Notes: a model not told the origin generated them from the letters alone. A stretch of 64,000 bases of DNA from an uncultured Bacteroidales bacterium (GCA_903903985.1 CAIVAT010000095.1:17270-81269), one strand, 5' to 3'; numbered from the stretch's first letter, positions 7,448 to 17,063 are shown. Translations and numbers: made by a program.

Positions 7448-9835
7448 ATGAAAACCGCGATCATTGTACTTTTACTTTTCCTTGCAATATTTCCGGGAAC
7501 GGTCAGCGCACAGGATACGCTGACGCTATCCGTAGACCGGCTGGCAAAGGACAACATTGTATTGCACCATGGTGGCAAACCCGGTTTCGCGAGCGAAGAC
7601 ACCCTGAAAATGAATGGGCCCGATTGGTTTTTTGCAGTCAGCAATCCAAACCACCTGCAATTCAAAGTCAAATTCCAGAATAATATTACTCCTATAACCG
7701 TGGGATTCATCACCGACCTGGCTTCGACTTACCCTGTCACAAACAATCACCTGCAGATCAGTATTGCACACTCCATCGGGCTGGGCAAATCCTTATCCAT
7801 CATGGTCATAGCCGGCGACAATACCGTGAAGCAATATGACCTGGTTTACACGGATAATTCCCCAGCGAACCCGTCCGCCGTGAACACCGGAACACCGCCA
7901 GTTTCAACGGCGCAGGATGACTATAAAATGGGGGTTATTTACGATGATGCAATGTTTCTGAATGACCCGGGGACCGATCCGGAAGTCAAACTGAAAATCC
8001 TGGCACATCATGCAAACACTACCATTTCGGGACTCGATGCAGCACTGCTGAAGAACAGGTTCCTTTACCCACGTTACCGGGAATGGTCATCGCAACGAAA
8101 ACCAGGAGCACAAAACCTGATGGAACTGGCTTCCGCTTCCCTCAGTTCAATCGGTGGGCTCGATGTTACCAGCATCGCCGACGGGCTGAGCCGGTTCATT
8201 GTCCGACGGGCAAAAACTGAGATGAACATTGCCTTTTTTGACCGGTTCAGACAGGCACTTTCCGACAGCAGTTTCAGGGATTTGCAGACATTATTCCCGA
8301 ACACCTGCACCTCTTTGAACCTGATCGGGGAACAGATCTACAATTACGAGCTGTACCTGCAGGTTTTGCGTGAGAGTTTTGAAACAGATCTCAGGAGCCT
8401 GCCTGAAAACCTTCCGGGGATCATCGGGAACCACCCGGTCTTTTTTGCAAAACATCCGGAACTCCTGGCTTCGCTCAACAGTGCTTTTTACATTGCAGAT
8501 GGATTATTGAACCGGGTCCATCCCGGTGAAATTATTGCGAACTACCCTGTTTCATACCTTGATGACGAAAAATTGTTGAACTGGAAAGGCGGCATGCAGT
8601 CGCTGCAATTATTGTCTGAATCGCTCAGAAACCATTCCGGAACCAGCGGTGGCACTTATTGGGTCAGCGAAAAACAGGTTCGCGACCTGGTCATGGACAA
8701 GGAGGCATTCAAAATCTTCATCGGGCTGATGCGACAGCATGCGGTCAACATGCCATACGACAGCATCCGGTTTGCCGGGAATCTGAATCTTGTTTCGGTA
8801 ATTGACCAGGTCGATCCGGCCGCTTTTGACTCGTGGTATCTGCCATACCGCAATTACCTGGTCGGCTTTGCATCAAAGGCAGGCCAGATCAGCAAACTGA
8901 TTGCAACCTGGCAAAAACCTTCTCCCGATTCGATTTCTTATGTTCAATATTATCGTTTTTTCAATGCTTCAGCCGACCTGATCGAACAGTGCATAAACAT
9001 CGGCACGCTTCCCGGCCTCGAGAGCCTGAGGTTAAAAAGTGACATGGGTATCTATTTTGAAACGGCAAGAACCGCCTCGAACCTTGCCCTGGATGTTACC
9101 CGCAGAAATTATTCTTCAGCGGTACTCAATGCGGTTCACCTTTATGACCTGATCCTGGTTAAGAACAGTCAGTCACCGGAACCGGGTGCCCCCGGCCTCC
9201 ATGCCGAACAAAAGATCAATCCCGGTAAAACCTACGATTTCATATTCAAATATGGTTCCTTCATGGCCACCGTCGTGCAGGCGAAAACATCCGACGATGT
9301 GGCCAGTGCCATTGAAGCCGCTGCATTGCCATCGGGCAGTTCGCGTGTGAAACGCGAGACGGTTTTCAATGTTGCCTTGAATGCATACATCGGGCCTTAC
9401 GCCGGTTATGAGCAAATCAGGGGATATGATACAACGGGGTTCACTTTGAACACATACGGTATCACTGCGCCCGTTGGTATTTCGATATCCAAGGGGCATT
9501 CTGTTTTTTTTATAGGTACAGGCAAATCGGGATGGTCCACCTCGGTATTCATTTCACTGATTGATATCGGCGCTGTTGCATCGTTCCGTATCAAGGACGA
9601 TTCAACAGCACAGGTTCCCACCATCCATCTGCAGGACATCGTTTCTCCCGGGCTGTTCCTGTCGATCGGCATACCAAAATGCCCGGTTTCAGTGAATTTA
9701 GGAGCACAGATGGGGCCAAACCTCCGAAAAGTAAGTTCAACCGTGAACGATTACAGCAACAGCGTCTATTTCCGGTATAGCATGTCGGTTGTGGTTGATA
9801 TTCCAATTTTTAACTTCTATTCAAAAGGGAAATAG
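7448..9835 (+). CDS. exported protein of unknown function, middle gene of the protease/hydrolase cassette
   Basis: 795 residues with a clear signal peptide (about residues 1-22, ending TVSAQ). The start is 3 bp after the stop of the protease gene, so the two are probably translationally coupled. The first 150 residues are beta-rich. Residues 220-600 are mostly helical and include the stretch SSIGGLDVTSIADGLSRF. The last 150 residues (from IGPYAGYEQIRGYD) are alternating hydrophobic strands with aromatic residues near the end, as in outer-membrane beta-barrels. I believe related proteins occur in other Bacteroidota, but I cannot attach a family name. A surface or outer-membrane location is inferred from the signal peptide and C-terminus. 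Confidence 0.7.
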   Translation: MKTAIIVLLLFLAIFPGTVSAQDTLTLSVDRLAKDNIVLHHGGKPGFASEDTLKMNGPDWFFAVSNPNHLQFKVKFQNNITPITVGFITDLASTYPVTNNHLQISIAHSIGLGKSLSIMVIAGDNTVKQYDLVYTDNSPANPSAVNTGTPPVSTAQDDYKMGVIYDDAMFLNDPGTDPEVKLKILAHHANTTISGLDAALLKNRFLYPRYREWSSQRKPGAQNLMELASASLSSIGGLDVTSIADGLSRFIVRRAKTEMNIAFFDRFRQALSDSSFRDLQTLFPNTCTSLNLIGEQIYNYELYLQVLRESFETDLRSLPENLPGIIGNHPVFFAKHPELLASLNSAFYIADGLLNRVHPGEIIANYPVSYLDDEKLLNWKGGMQSLQLLSESLRNHSGTSGGTYWVSEKQVRDLVMDKEAFKIFIGLMRQHAVNMPYDSIRFAGNLNLVSVIDQVDPAAFDSWYLPYRNYLVGFASKAGQISKLIATWQKPSPDSISYVQYYRFFNASADLIEQCINIGTLPGLESLRLKSDMGIYFETARTASNLALDVTRRNYSSAVLNAVHLYDLILVKNSQSPEPGAPGLHAEQKINPGKTYDFIFKYGSFMATVVQAKTSDDVASAIEAAALPSGSSRVKRETVFNVALNAYIGPYAGYEQIRGYDTTGFTLNTYGITAPVGISISKGHSVFFIGTGKSGWSTSVFISLIDIGAVASFRIKDDSTAQVPTIHLQDIVSPGLFLSIGIPKCPVSVNLGAQMGPNLRKVSSTVNDYSNSVYFRYSMSVVVDIPIFNFYSKGK

Positions 9836-9941
9836 CTTAAAACGTTTTATTTCCCTAAATCGTAAATCGTACATCGAAAATCAGCAGGGATTAATATATA
9901 AATCAACCAACCATATTTTAAACAAAATTCAACCCCTTTCT

Positions 9942-11432
9942 ATGCCCCCACAGAAGAAACCTGTCGTTCTGGTCCATGGCTGGAGCGTTCACAATACGTC
10001 AACCTACGGAGAACTGCCTGCACGCCTTGAAGCAGAATCAAAGGATGATATCCTGCTCGACATCCACAACATCTGGCTCGGAAAATATGTCAGTTTCCAG
10101 GACGAAGTTCAGCTTGATGACATTTCCCGGGCTTTTGAATCAGCGATCCGCCAGGAACTGGACGCTTCATCCCTCCAGGCCAAATGCATCTGCATCACCC
10201 ATTCAACCGGAGGCCCGGTGATCAGGAACTGGATCTATAAATACTATGTTGAACCCGGAAAGATGGCTGAATGCCCGGTGAGCCATTTGATCATGCTTGC
10301 CCCGGCGAATTTTGGTTCTGCCCTCGCAATCCTGGGCAAATTACGGATTTCACGGATCAAAAGCTGGTTTGAAGGAGTCGAACCCGGCAAGGGCGTACTG
10401 GATTGGCTGGAACTTGGAAGCCCTGAATCGTGGAACCTGAATGTAAAATGGATGAACTATTTCAAGGGTCAGCAGCAGTATGAAACATTTTTCCCGTTTG
10501 TCATTTCAGGTCAATCGATCGACCGGAGCTTCTATGATCACATCAATACCTATACCGGTGAACTCGGCTCCGATGGGGTTGTCAGACTTTCCGGCGCCAA
10601 CCTGAATGCAAATTATTATAAATTCGTACAGGAATCACCAGTAGGTGATGCCATCGAACTGGCGCTGACCCCGAAGGAGAATGAACACATTACCTGTAGC
10701 AATACTGCATTTGCCATTGCAAAAGGGCGGTCGCATTCAGGCGATGGAATGGGGATCCTTAAAAGCATTAAAAGCGGGCCTGATGCCTATCCTGCGGTAA
10801 CCCTTATCCTCGACTGCATCCGGGTCAGTTCAGGAAACAGCTATGATGCCCTTTGCAAACAATTCGAATCACTCTCCGCCCAGGTAATGGAAGAAGAAAA
10901 GGTAGAGACCGAGGATCAATTTCTTCTGAAAGACCGGGTTTTCATTCACGATCCTTATTCCATGCTGATTTTCAGGATAAAAGATGAATACGGGCAGGCC
11001 ATCGGGAATTACGACATCATTTTTACCGGGGGCGAGGAGGACAGCGAAAATCATCTTCCTGAGAATTTCCTTGCAGATAAACAAAGAAACTCCAGGGCAC
11101 CGGGGTACATCTCCTTCTATTTTAATTCGGGGGTGATGCTGGGTTCGGACCCGGTAAAATATCAGAATAAACTCATCCGGAAAAAATTACCCGGGGCAAA
11201 ATCCCTGGGATTCAAAATAATCCCATACACCGACAAGGGTTTTGTCCATTTCCTGCCGGCGGTGCTCAAAGGAACACCGGCGCTCCTTGCACAACTTATT
11301 CTCCCGAATCAGACAACGCTCATTGATGTGGAGATGAAACGCATTGTCCGTGAGGGAGTATTTCAACTAACCCGCGACCGGGCACCGGAGGAGTTTAAAG
11401 ATGTGAAACCCGGCAACATGCTGACGGGATAA
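9942..11432 (+). CDS. alpha/beta-hydrolase lipase/esterase-like protein with C-terminal beta domain
   Basis: 496 residues from the ATG at 9942. The frame extends upstream to 9789, but that would overlap the previous gene, and the conserved domain begins just after this ATG. Lipase-type elements are VVLVHGWS (oxyanion loop, residues 8-15), the nucleophile elbow THSTGG with Ser88, a likely acid Asp211 in GSDGVVRLSG and a likely catalytic His265 in RSHSGDG. The fold resembles triacylglycerol lipases and phospholipases that act on membrane lipids. The C-terminal part (about 325-480) is a separate beta-rich region. No signal peptide, so a cytoplasmic location is likely unless it is exported by a dedicated route. 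It is the third gene of the cassette starting at 5042, but a 106-bp gap separates it from gene two. Confidence 0.75.
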   Translation: MPPQKKPVVLVHGWSVHNTSTYGELPARLEAESKDDILLDIHNIWLGKYVSFQDEVQLDDISRAFESAIRQELDASSLQAKCICITHSTGGPVIRNWIYKYYVEPGKMAECPVSHLIMLAPANFGSALAILGKLRISRIKSWFEGVEPGKGVLDWLELGSPESWNLNVKWMNYFKGQQQYETFFPFVISGQSIDRSFYDHINTYTGELGSDGVVRLSGANLNANYYKFVQESPVGDAIELALTPKENEHITCSNTAFAIAKGRSHSGDGMGILKSIKSGPDAYPAVTLILDCIRVSSGNSYDALCKQFESLSAQVMEEEKVETEDQFLLKDRVFIHDPYSMLIFRIKDEYGQAIGNYDIIFTGGEEDSENHLPENFLADKQRNSRAPGYISFYFNSGVMLGSDPVKYQNKLIRKKLPGAKSLGFKIIPYTDKGFVHFLPAVLKGTPALLAQLILPNQTTLIDVEMKRIVREGVFQLTRDRAPEEFKDVKPGNMLTG

Positions 11433-11456
11433 TGAATTTTAATAACGACGCCCCGG

Positions 11457-13688
11457 TCATTCTACAAAATACATATCGATCTCGCCCTTGTGTTTTGCTG
11501 CGATCTTACCCCGGTAGATGCATTTGAACCGGTCTTTTATTTTTTCATGGGTTTCCCCGCTGATGTTCACCTTGTTTGGCTCACCGGCATTTTCCATCCG
11601 GGATGCGGTGTTGACGGTATCTCCCCATATGTCGAAGGCGAATTTTTTAAGCCCGACGACTCCTGCAACCACGGGCCCGGTGTGGATGCCAATGCGAAGT
11701 TCAAAACAGGATCTGCCCTGGCTGTTTCTTTCCTTTTGCTGTGCCATCATGAATTTCTGGAGTTCCTTGGCAGCAGCCACAACATCATACGCATGGGTCT
11801 CATTGGCAACGGGCAGGCCGCCGGCACACATGTAACTGTCGCCGATGATCTTAATTTTCTCAATGTTATGCCTTGAAATGATGGTATCAAATTCGGTGAA
11901 GTAAAAATTGATCTCAGCCACCAGTTCTTCAGCGCTCATGCGTTCACTGGCCTGGGTAAAATCCTTGAAATCGGTAAACATGACCGTGACCTCATCATAG
12001 CGTTTTGCACTCGCCTTGCCGGTAGCCTTCAGCTCCTCGGCGGTTTCGTGCGGCAGAATATTTAACAGAAGATGGTCAGATTGTCTTTTTGACTCATCCA
12101 GTAAAGCATTCAGCCTTTTCTGGCTTCGATAATTCCGGTATACCAGCAGAGAAACAATGATGAAGAAAACGACACCTCCGGCCATCATGTTGCGTTCGTT
12201 CTTTCCCTGCCTGATCTTTTGCCGGTCTCTTTCCGCCCCGATCTCTTTCAATGACCGTTCCCTTTTCACCGCTTCGGCCATGATCCGGTCATTTTTCGTA
12301 ATCGTGTTGATGCTGTCGGATATCCACAGATTCATGGAGGCATAATGCCAGGCGTTTTTGTAATCGCCAAGCTCCCTGTATAATTTTTCAAGGTGCCGGG
12401 AAGCGGTCAGCATGTATTCAAATTTACCAAAAAATGCATCCTCCTCTCCCAGCTTGTACGAACGGGTGAACTTCTCGATGGCCTCCCGGTTATGGCCCTG
12501 CCTGACGAGGAACTGTCCATACCGGATATAAAAGTTTGATTTGTAAATACCGCTCATGCCGGAGGAGCCGACGACCAGTTGCTCTGCTTTTCTGAAATAG
12601 TAGCTGGCCGAATCAGGTTTTTTTTCCAGCTCCGTAAAATAGGCCTTGAGCCTGTAATACATCTCTGTGTCGGTATAAAACAATTTTTCAAATTCATCCG
12701 GGTAAGAATTTTTATAAAAGTTGTACAGCATAACTACCTCATCCGATTCGAGAAGGGACTTGCGGTAAAGGGCAAATTCCCAGGCTTTCATTCTGTTATG
12801 GCGCTTCCGGATCGCAAAATCGATGATCTCTTTTACATTTTTCACATTTAATCCAATATGCTGCCTGACTTCTATAAATTGCAAATCAAGATTTATCCAC
12901 ATCAGTGCAACGGAATCAATGGGTTTTGCCTTGAGGATGATCGTGCTTCGTTTTTGGTTAAATTCAATGGCATCGTCAAATAGTTTATTGTCACTGTAAA
13001 ATTTGGACATCTGTCGATAACATTTTTCAAGCAGGGCGCGATCGCCGATTTTTTCTGCCATATCCGTTGCGATGAAGTAATTCTGGTAAGCCTCGACCAT
13101 CTGGTTCTTAAACTCATGGCTATTCCCGATACACAGGTAGCTTTCAGCGATCATGTTGTTGTTTTTCAGGGCATTCGCTATCAAAAAGGCATCGCTGCTG
13201 GCCGAAAGGGCATTGGCAACGATATATTTTGAAAGATAAACCTGGGCAAGATTCCGGCAGGTGCGCCATCGCATCTCCATGTTGTTGGTTATCCTGCATT
13301 TTTGAAGCGCCTGATTCGCATAAGCAATGGATTTCTGGAAAAAGTCGTCATTGGAGGTTGATTCAAGGTAACTGTTGTATGCAAATAGCAGCAGGTCGGG
13401 ACGGAGGCTCAATTCTGCAACCCTGATGGCCGCATCGGCAAGACTGTCGGCCTTGTTCTTATCTTCCACATAGTCATTGTAGAAAAACGCCAGCTTCGAG
13501 AGGTAAACGACCCGCATGCTGTCATTCCCTGCATTCCTGTACCTCCCCCACAAAGAGACGATGGTGTCGGGCAGATCGGGCTGGGAGAATATTTTCCCGG
13601 GAAAAAACAGGGAAATAAACAGAACAGGGAAAAGGGCAACCAGGGAGTTGTTCCGTAACTTTGTCCTTATATGCAAAAGGTGTTGCAT
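11457..13688 (-). CDS. class III adenylate cyclase with N-terminal TPR domain
   Basis: 743 residues. N-terminal signal or anchor helix (about 16-35), tetratricopeptide-like helical repeats through about residue 460, one transmembrane helix near 503-520, a short coiled coil, then a class III cyclase domain (about 544-743). Catalytic positions are intact: metal-binding Asp573 and Asp617, adenine-selecting Lys613 and Asp686 (in FDIWGD), and transition-state Asn693 and Arg697. The Lys/Asp pair points to ATP, hence cAMP, and not GTP. The TPR region would be periplasmic and the cyclase cytoplasmic, a sensor layout common in Bacteroidota. It converges on the alpha/beta hydrolase with a 24-bp gap. 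The sensed ligand is unknown. Confidence 0.88.
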   Translation of the reverse strand: MQHLLHIRTKLRNNSLVALFPVLFISLFFPGKIFSQPDLPDTIVSLWGRYRNAGNDSMRVVYLSKLAFFYNDYVEDKNKADSLADAAIRVAELSLRPDLLLFAYNSYLESTSNDDFFQKSIAYANQALQKCRITNNMEMRWRTCRNLAQVYLSKYIVANALSASSDAFLIANALKNNNMIAESYLCIGNSHEFKNQMVEAYQNYFIATDMAEKIGDRALLEKCYRQMSKFYSDNKLFDDAIEFNQKRSTIILKAKPIDSVALMWINLDLQFIEVRQHIGLNVKNVKEIIDFAIRKRHNRMKAWEFALYRKSLLESDEVVMLYNFYKNSYPDEFEKLFYTDTEMYYRLKAYFTELEKKPDSASYYFRKAEQLVVGSSGMSGIYKSNFYIRYGQFLVRQGHNREAIEKFTRSYKLGEEDAFFGKFEYMLTASRHLEKLYRELGDYKNAWHYASMNLWISDSINTITKNDRIMAEAVKRERSLKEIGAERDRQKIRQGKNERNMMAGGVVFFIIVSLLVYRNYRSQKRLNALLDESKRQSDHLLLNILPHETAEELKATGKASAKRYDEVTVMFTDFKDFTQASERMSAEELVAEINFYFTEFDTIISRHNIEKIKIIGDSYMCAGGLPVANETHAYDVVAAAKELQKFMMAQQKERNSQGRSCFELRIGIHTGPVVAGVVGLKKFAFDIWGDTVNTASRMENAGEPNKVNISGETHEKIKDRFKCIYRGKIAAKHKGEIDMYFVE

Positions 13689-14215
13689 GGTTATTTCCTG
13701 CTTGATCCGGGTTGGAATATCAAACTGAACACAGATGAAGCACTAAATTGCAAACCTGCTCAGATTCAGTAGTGCTGCGTGTTTGATGATGCAAACTCAA
13801 AAACCCGCAGTTTAAATTATCAGTTTGAAAAAAACAACAATGCAAATAAACATAAAATAAATAATTAAGCGCAAATGTGCCGGTGAACTGACTATTTTTC
13901 TTTAAGAAGCTTTCATCCGTGAAGCGGCTTAATCGCAATCCGGCCCGGCCATGGAAGGGGGATGGCCAATTCCTTCTTCCCGTCCCTTAGAAACCTTTGT
14001 CTCCCTAGTAAACAACAGTTAACCTGTAGCTATGGAGTAGCCATGGAGTAACTATGGAGTAAGTATTGGGTGCCTGTTTGAACAAAGTGTCCTATGGTTT
14101 ATACCATGCAACGAGTAGAAGAAGACCGTTTTATCCAATAAGTACAAATAAACATATATTTAACTATATTTACAGGCGATAATTCGTTATTATTTAACCC
14201 TTTAATCACCCCCCT
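13689..14215. other. 527-bp intergenic region, no gene seen
   Basis: Divergent gap between the cyclase (minus) and a small exported protein (plus). I find no credible coding frame. It is AT-rich near 13830-13900 and contains an 11-bp tandem repeat (14027-14070). A possible -7 element TATATTTAC lies at 14165-14173, about 43 bp before the ATG at 14216. Confidence 0.5.
14027..14070. repeat. 11-bp tandem repeat (three copies plus a degenerate fourth)
   Basis: Consecutive units TAGCTATGGAG, TAGCCATGGAG, TAACTATGGAG and TAAGTATTGGG. The unit length of 11 bp is close to one helical turn. No coding frame runs through it. Confidence 0.75.
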
Positions 14216-14674
14216 ATGAAAAACAAAATTCCAATGCTCATTTTAACATTTGTGATCGGAGCAGTAATCGGAGCGGCCATTGTATGGATGTTGTTCAATT
14301 GCTCTAGCCAGAACAGCAGGTGTGGAACCACCGGCAGCCCTGTGGCCGATACCACCGGGATCCAGCTGATTTCCCCGAAAATAGCAAACAACTATTTCAA
14401 GACTTACCTGACCAACTTTGAACGGGTTGATACCCTCAAGGGATTTTCAATCAATGCGGAACAGTTCAATGCCATGAAAATTATTGCAAAAGCAGATTCA
14501 TCGGTGCATGGGTTCAGGATTTATATGGGGATGAAGGACAGTCTTACATCGGTCAGAATGGTTGTTGGCACCGGAAGCCCTGACAAAACAAAATCAATTT
14601 ATGTGACCTCCGACTATAACTCGGGACCTTGTCCGCATATTTGCGATAATACCAGTGACATCACCAGCAAGTGA
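14216..14674 (+). CDS. small membrane-anchored/exported protein, unknown function
   Basis: 152 residues. A hydrophobic segment (about 5-28) is followed by CSSQNSRC, which could be a lipoprotein-like or anchored leader, and a domain of about 110 residues containing NAMKIIAKADSSVHGFRIYM and a cysteine pair near the end (PCPHICDN). I recognise the general pattern from uncharacterised Bacteroidota proteins only. Its TGA stop (14672-14674) abuts the TCA that is the reverse-strand stop of the universal stress protein, so the two genes converge with zero intergenic bases inside a TGATCA palindrome. Confidence 0.68.
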   Translation: MKNKIPMLILTFVIGAVIGAAIVWMLFNCSSQNSRCGTTGSPVADTTGIQLISPKIANNYFKTYLTNFERVDTLKGFSINAEQFNAMKIIAKADSSVHGFRIYMGMKDSLTSVRMVVGTGSPDKTKSIYVTSDYNSGPCPHICDNTSDITSK

Positions 14675-15559
14675 TCACCGGGCCCAGGAGGATTCGGTCC
14701 GGTCGATAAACAGCACAGGGATCCCGCCGGGGTTAAACATCAGCCGTTCATTCCAGTCTGAAAAATTGTACCCTGAACCATCATCAGCTGGCATGGTCAT
14801 GGTCATGATCAGGTCGGACCCGACTGCAGTTGAATAATCAATGAGCTGGTTTGAGAAATCTTTGGGTGAGCCCTCGGCGTGTAGCAGGTAGGAAACTTTT
14901 TTTTCTTTAAAGACGCTGACAATTTGTGCAGTGATCCCTTTTACAAGGGCCTTCTGTTCCGCATTTACCTCTTCCGACTCGAACAGATGGATTTCAGATT
15001 TGAACAGCTTAAAGAAGAACAACCCCCATTCAGCCAGCTGGTTGTGATCAGCATCGCTGTTAACAGGCATCACGATTCGCTGGTATCCATTTTCAATGGA
15101 AAGGTCCTGAACAACCATTACCGGGCACGGTGAGTCAAGAACCACCCTTAAGGCATGGCTGCCGAACAAATGCTGCAAGCCTTGTTTCCCGTGGGTTCCC
15201 ATCACCATCAACCTGGGTCTGATCTCCGTAACAACGGCATTCAGCACCGTAAAAAGATTGCCCTCCCTGATCACGGGATCAACTTTAACACCATATTTCC
15301 GCTCACCATTTTCTTTATAATCCATTAAACCCTGATGAATTTTTTGGCATCCCGCATCTTCCTTATTAAACTGCGTGCCGGCCGGGGTATGATATACGTG
15401 CAGCAGACACAAACTGTAATTGAGAAGTCGCGCCAGTTCAAGCCCGTGCACGATCGCCTTTTCAGCAACTGCAGAAAAATCAGTTGGTACAAGGATTACC
15501 TTGCTGAATTTGAGTGAGTTTGTCCGATGGTTGGTCAATTGATGCTTTTTAAACTGCAA
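14675..15559 (-). CDS. universal stress protein with two tandem Usp domains
   Basis: 294 residues. The first Usp domain (about 18-152) starts SKVILVPTDFSAVAEKA and carries a nucleotide-binding loop of the GxxG...GS form (residues 121-134, GTHGKQGLQHLFGS), one residue shorter than the classic ATP-binding spacing. The second domain (about 160-290) has lost the glycine loop and is degenerate. Tandem Usp proteins of this size are common in Bacteroidota and are usually linked to stress or anaerobic survival. Cytoplasmic. No operon partner on this strand. Confidence 0.88.
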   Translation of the reverse strand: MQFKKHQLTNHRTNSLKFSKVILVPTDFSAVAEKAIVHGLELARLLNYSLCLLHVYHTPAGTQFNKEDAGCQKIHQGLMDYKENGERKYGVKVDPVIREGNLFTVLNAVVTEIRPRLMVMGTHGKQGLQHLFGSHALRVVLDSPCPVMVVQDLSIENGYQRIVMPVNSDADHNQLAEWGLFFFKLFKSEIHLFESEEVNAEQKALVKGITAQIVSVFKEKKVSYLLHAEGSPKDFSNQLIDYSTAVGSDLIMTMTMPADDGSGYNFSDWNERLMFNPGGIPVLFIDRTESSWAR

Positions 15560-15701
15560 TCCTTATGCTATTGTTATTATATATGGTACGACCGATATAA
15601 ACTGAGGTGTTAAACCCCATCAAAAATAGTAAAAATTATTTCAGCAGTCAAACCGGCCTGATTTTTTAATTGTCGGTTGTTGCAGAGAATCCGCTATGAT
15701 T

Positions 15702-15730
15702 TGCGTAAAAATACGCAGATGAATCACGTG
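15702..15730 (+). promoter_or_regulatory. candidate bipartite operator upstream of the first paralogue
   Basis: Palindrome CGTAAAAATACG (15704-15715, extended to TGCGTA-AAAA-TACGCA at 15702-15717), then exactly 9 bp, then the palindrome CACGTG (15725-15730). The same arrangement, with one base changed in the 12-mer and the same 9-bp spacing, occurs at 18670-18696 before the paralogous gene. Two matching palindromes at fixed spacing next to a two-component system suggest a binding site for its NarL-type regulator. That assignment is inference. Confidence 0.6.
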
Positions 15731-15762
15731 AAAACCCCATGAAACATCGGGCATTTCCGCTC

Positions 15763-15795
15763 TTGAACCTGCCCTCCCTGCGGTTGTACTTTTAC
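15763..15795 (+). promoter_or_regulatory. promoter of the first small exported paralogue
   Basis: TTGAAC (15763-15768) and TACTTTTAC (15787-15795), with 21 bp between TTG and TAC, fit the Bacteroidota pattern. The same pair with identical spacing is at 18751-18783. Initiation about 7 bp downstream would fall at the ATG at 15799, so translation most likely starts at the ATG at 15838. Confidence 0.55.
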
Positions 15796-15837
15796 ATCAT
15801 GAAAAACAACAACCAACCCCTCAAAAAAAACACAACC

Positions 15838-16269
15838 ATGAAAACAACAAAATTTTTCTCAACCCTCAGCATTTTTATGATCTTCGCATTGGCCACCCTG
15901 GCAACCACCACCAGCAATGATAAAAGGACTGACATGATTTCAGCAAGCTCCATCCGTTATCATGTAAACGTAATGGTTACAGTGGACAAACCGCTTTGCA
16001 ACATCTACCTGATTAAAATCCTGGATGGAAACGGAACCATGGTTGCCCCTGCCAAGGCATATACACCCGGTGTTACCGGATATGATTTTTACGAGCACGG
16101 ACCGGCTACCGGCACCAGAATTGCCGTTTTGGTAAAGTACCAGTATGGCGATCATTTCGAATGTCCAAACGAACTCTTTACCCCACCGGTTTTCTTATCC
16201 GGGCTTTTCAAGAATGCACAGACCTATCGTTTCGATCTTTATCCAACCTTCACATCCCCAAAACCTTAA
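15838..16269 (+). CDS. small exported protein, paralogue of 18824-19267
   Basis: 143 residues from the ATG at 15838. Upstream in-frame ATGs at 15739 and 15799 lie before or at the predicted transcription start and are not needed. The signal peptide begins MKTTKFFSTLSIF, and the paralogue also begins MKTTK. The mature part is a small beta-rich domain with the shared pattern YHVNV...YLIKILDGNG...TPGVTGYDFYEHGP...GTRIAVLVKY. Function unknown. The gene is followed by a strong terminator and flanks a two-component system whose other side carries the paralogue. Confidence 0.7.
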   Translation: MKTTKFFSTLSIFMIFALATLATTTSNDKRTDMISASSIRYHVNVMVTVDKPLCNIYLIKILDGNGTMVAPAKAYTPGVTGYDFYEHGPATGTRIAVLVKYQYGDHFECPNELFTPPVFLSGLFKNAQTYRFDLYPTFTSPKP

Positions 16270-16297
16270 AAAAGATCAGGTTTGAGGCAGACGGAGG

Positions 16298-16331
16298 ATC
16301 CGTCCCGGTGGTTCGGGGCGGATTTTTTTTT
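16298..16331 (+). terminator. rho-independent terminator after the small exported protein
   Basis: A 10-bp stem, ATCCGTCCCG pairing with CGGGGCGGAT with one G-U pair and a loop of GTGGTT, is followed by eight T residues. It ends at the stop codon of the convergent response regulator. Confidence 0.85.
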
Positions 16332-16971
16332 ACATAATCACGAGCTTGTTTCGAAGAGCGTAAATGACCAGGTTGATCACATTCACCGATCCTGTTTTCT
16401 GGAGCAACTTGTTCCTGTAACCCTCGACCGTGCGCACACTGAGAAAAAGCTTGTCAGCAATTTCATTATTTGCAAACCCTTTGCACAACAATCGCAGCAC
16501 TTCCATTTCCTTTTCGGAAAAGGAAATTTTTTCAACAGCATCAATCTGTCTCACCTTTTTCACCAACAGCCCCATTATTTCTTCCGAATAGTATTGCTGG
16601 CCTTCGGAAACCCGGTTGATCGCCTTTGCAAGATCCTGGATTCCGGAGGTTTTCAGGATGAACCCGCAAACACCCTTTTCCACCATGGAATAGACATATT
16701 CCTCCTCTCCGAACATGCTGATCACCAGGATTTTTAATGACGGGTCATATTTCAAAGCCTTTTCCGTGGCTTCAATTCCATCCATGACCGGCATCTGGAT
16801 ATCCATCAGCACAATATCGGGGGTTACTTTCTTCAATTTTTCCAGGAATATTGCTCCGTTTTCAGCCTCGCCTACCAGTTCCACATCATCCATCTCGCTG
16901 ATAACCCTTTTCAGCCCCTCCCTGAAAATTGCATGATCTTCAACAATAAAAACTCGTTTTTTTGTTTTCAT
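16330..16971 (-). CDS. NarL/FixJ-family response regulator
   Basis: 213 residues. The receiver domain (about 5-120) has acidic residues Glu11/Asp12, the phospho-acceptor Asp57 (IVLMDIQMP) and a switch-region lysine in FILKTS. A LuxR-type helix-turn-helix (about 148-210) contains LSVRTVEGYRNKLLQKTG. It should bind DNA as a dimer when phosphorylated. The histidine kinase gene lies upstream on the same strand with a 246-bp gap that holds a terminator, so the regulator probably has its own promoter. Candidate target sites are the paired palindromes before the two flanking exported-protein genes. Confidence 0.92.
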   Translation of the reverse strand: MKTKKRVFIVEDHAIFREGLKRVISEMDDVELVGEAENGAIFLEKLKKVTPDIVLMDIQMPVMDGIEATEKALKYDPSLKILVISMFGEEEYVYSMVEKGVCGFILKTSGIQDLAKAINRVSEGQQYYSEEIMGLLVKKVRQIDAVEKISFSEKEMEVLRLLCKGFANNEIADKLFLSVRTVEGYRNKLLQKTGSVNVINLVIYALRNKLVIM

Positions 16972-17063
16972 CCGTTCGCTTTTTGGTACATCGAAAAAAT
17001 TGGTCCTTCAGTCGGATAATTCTTGATCTGATTCCCCCGGACTTTATTGGGAATGACACTCAG

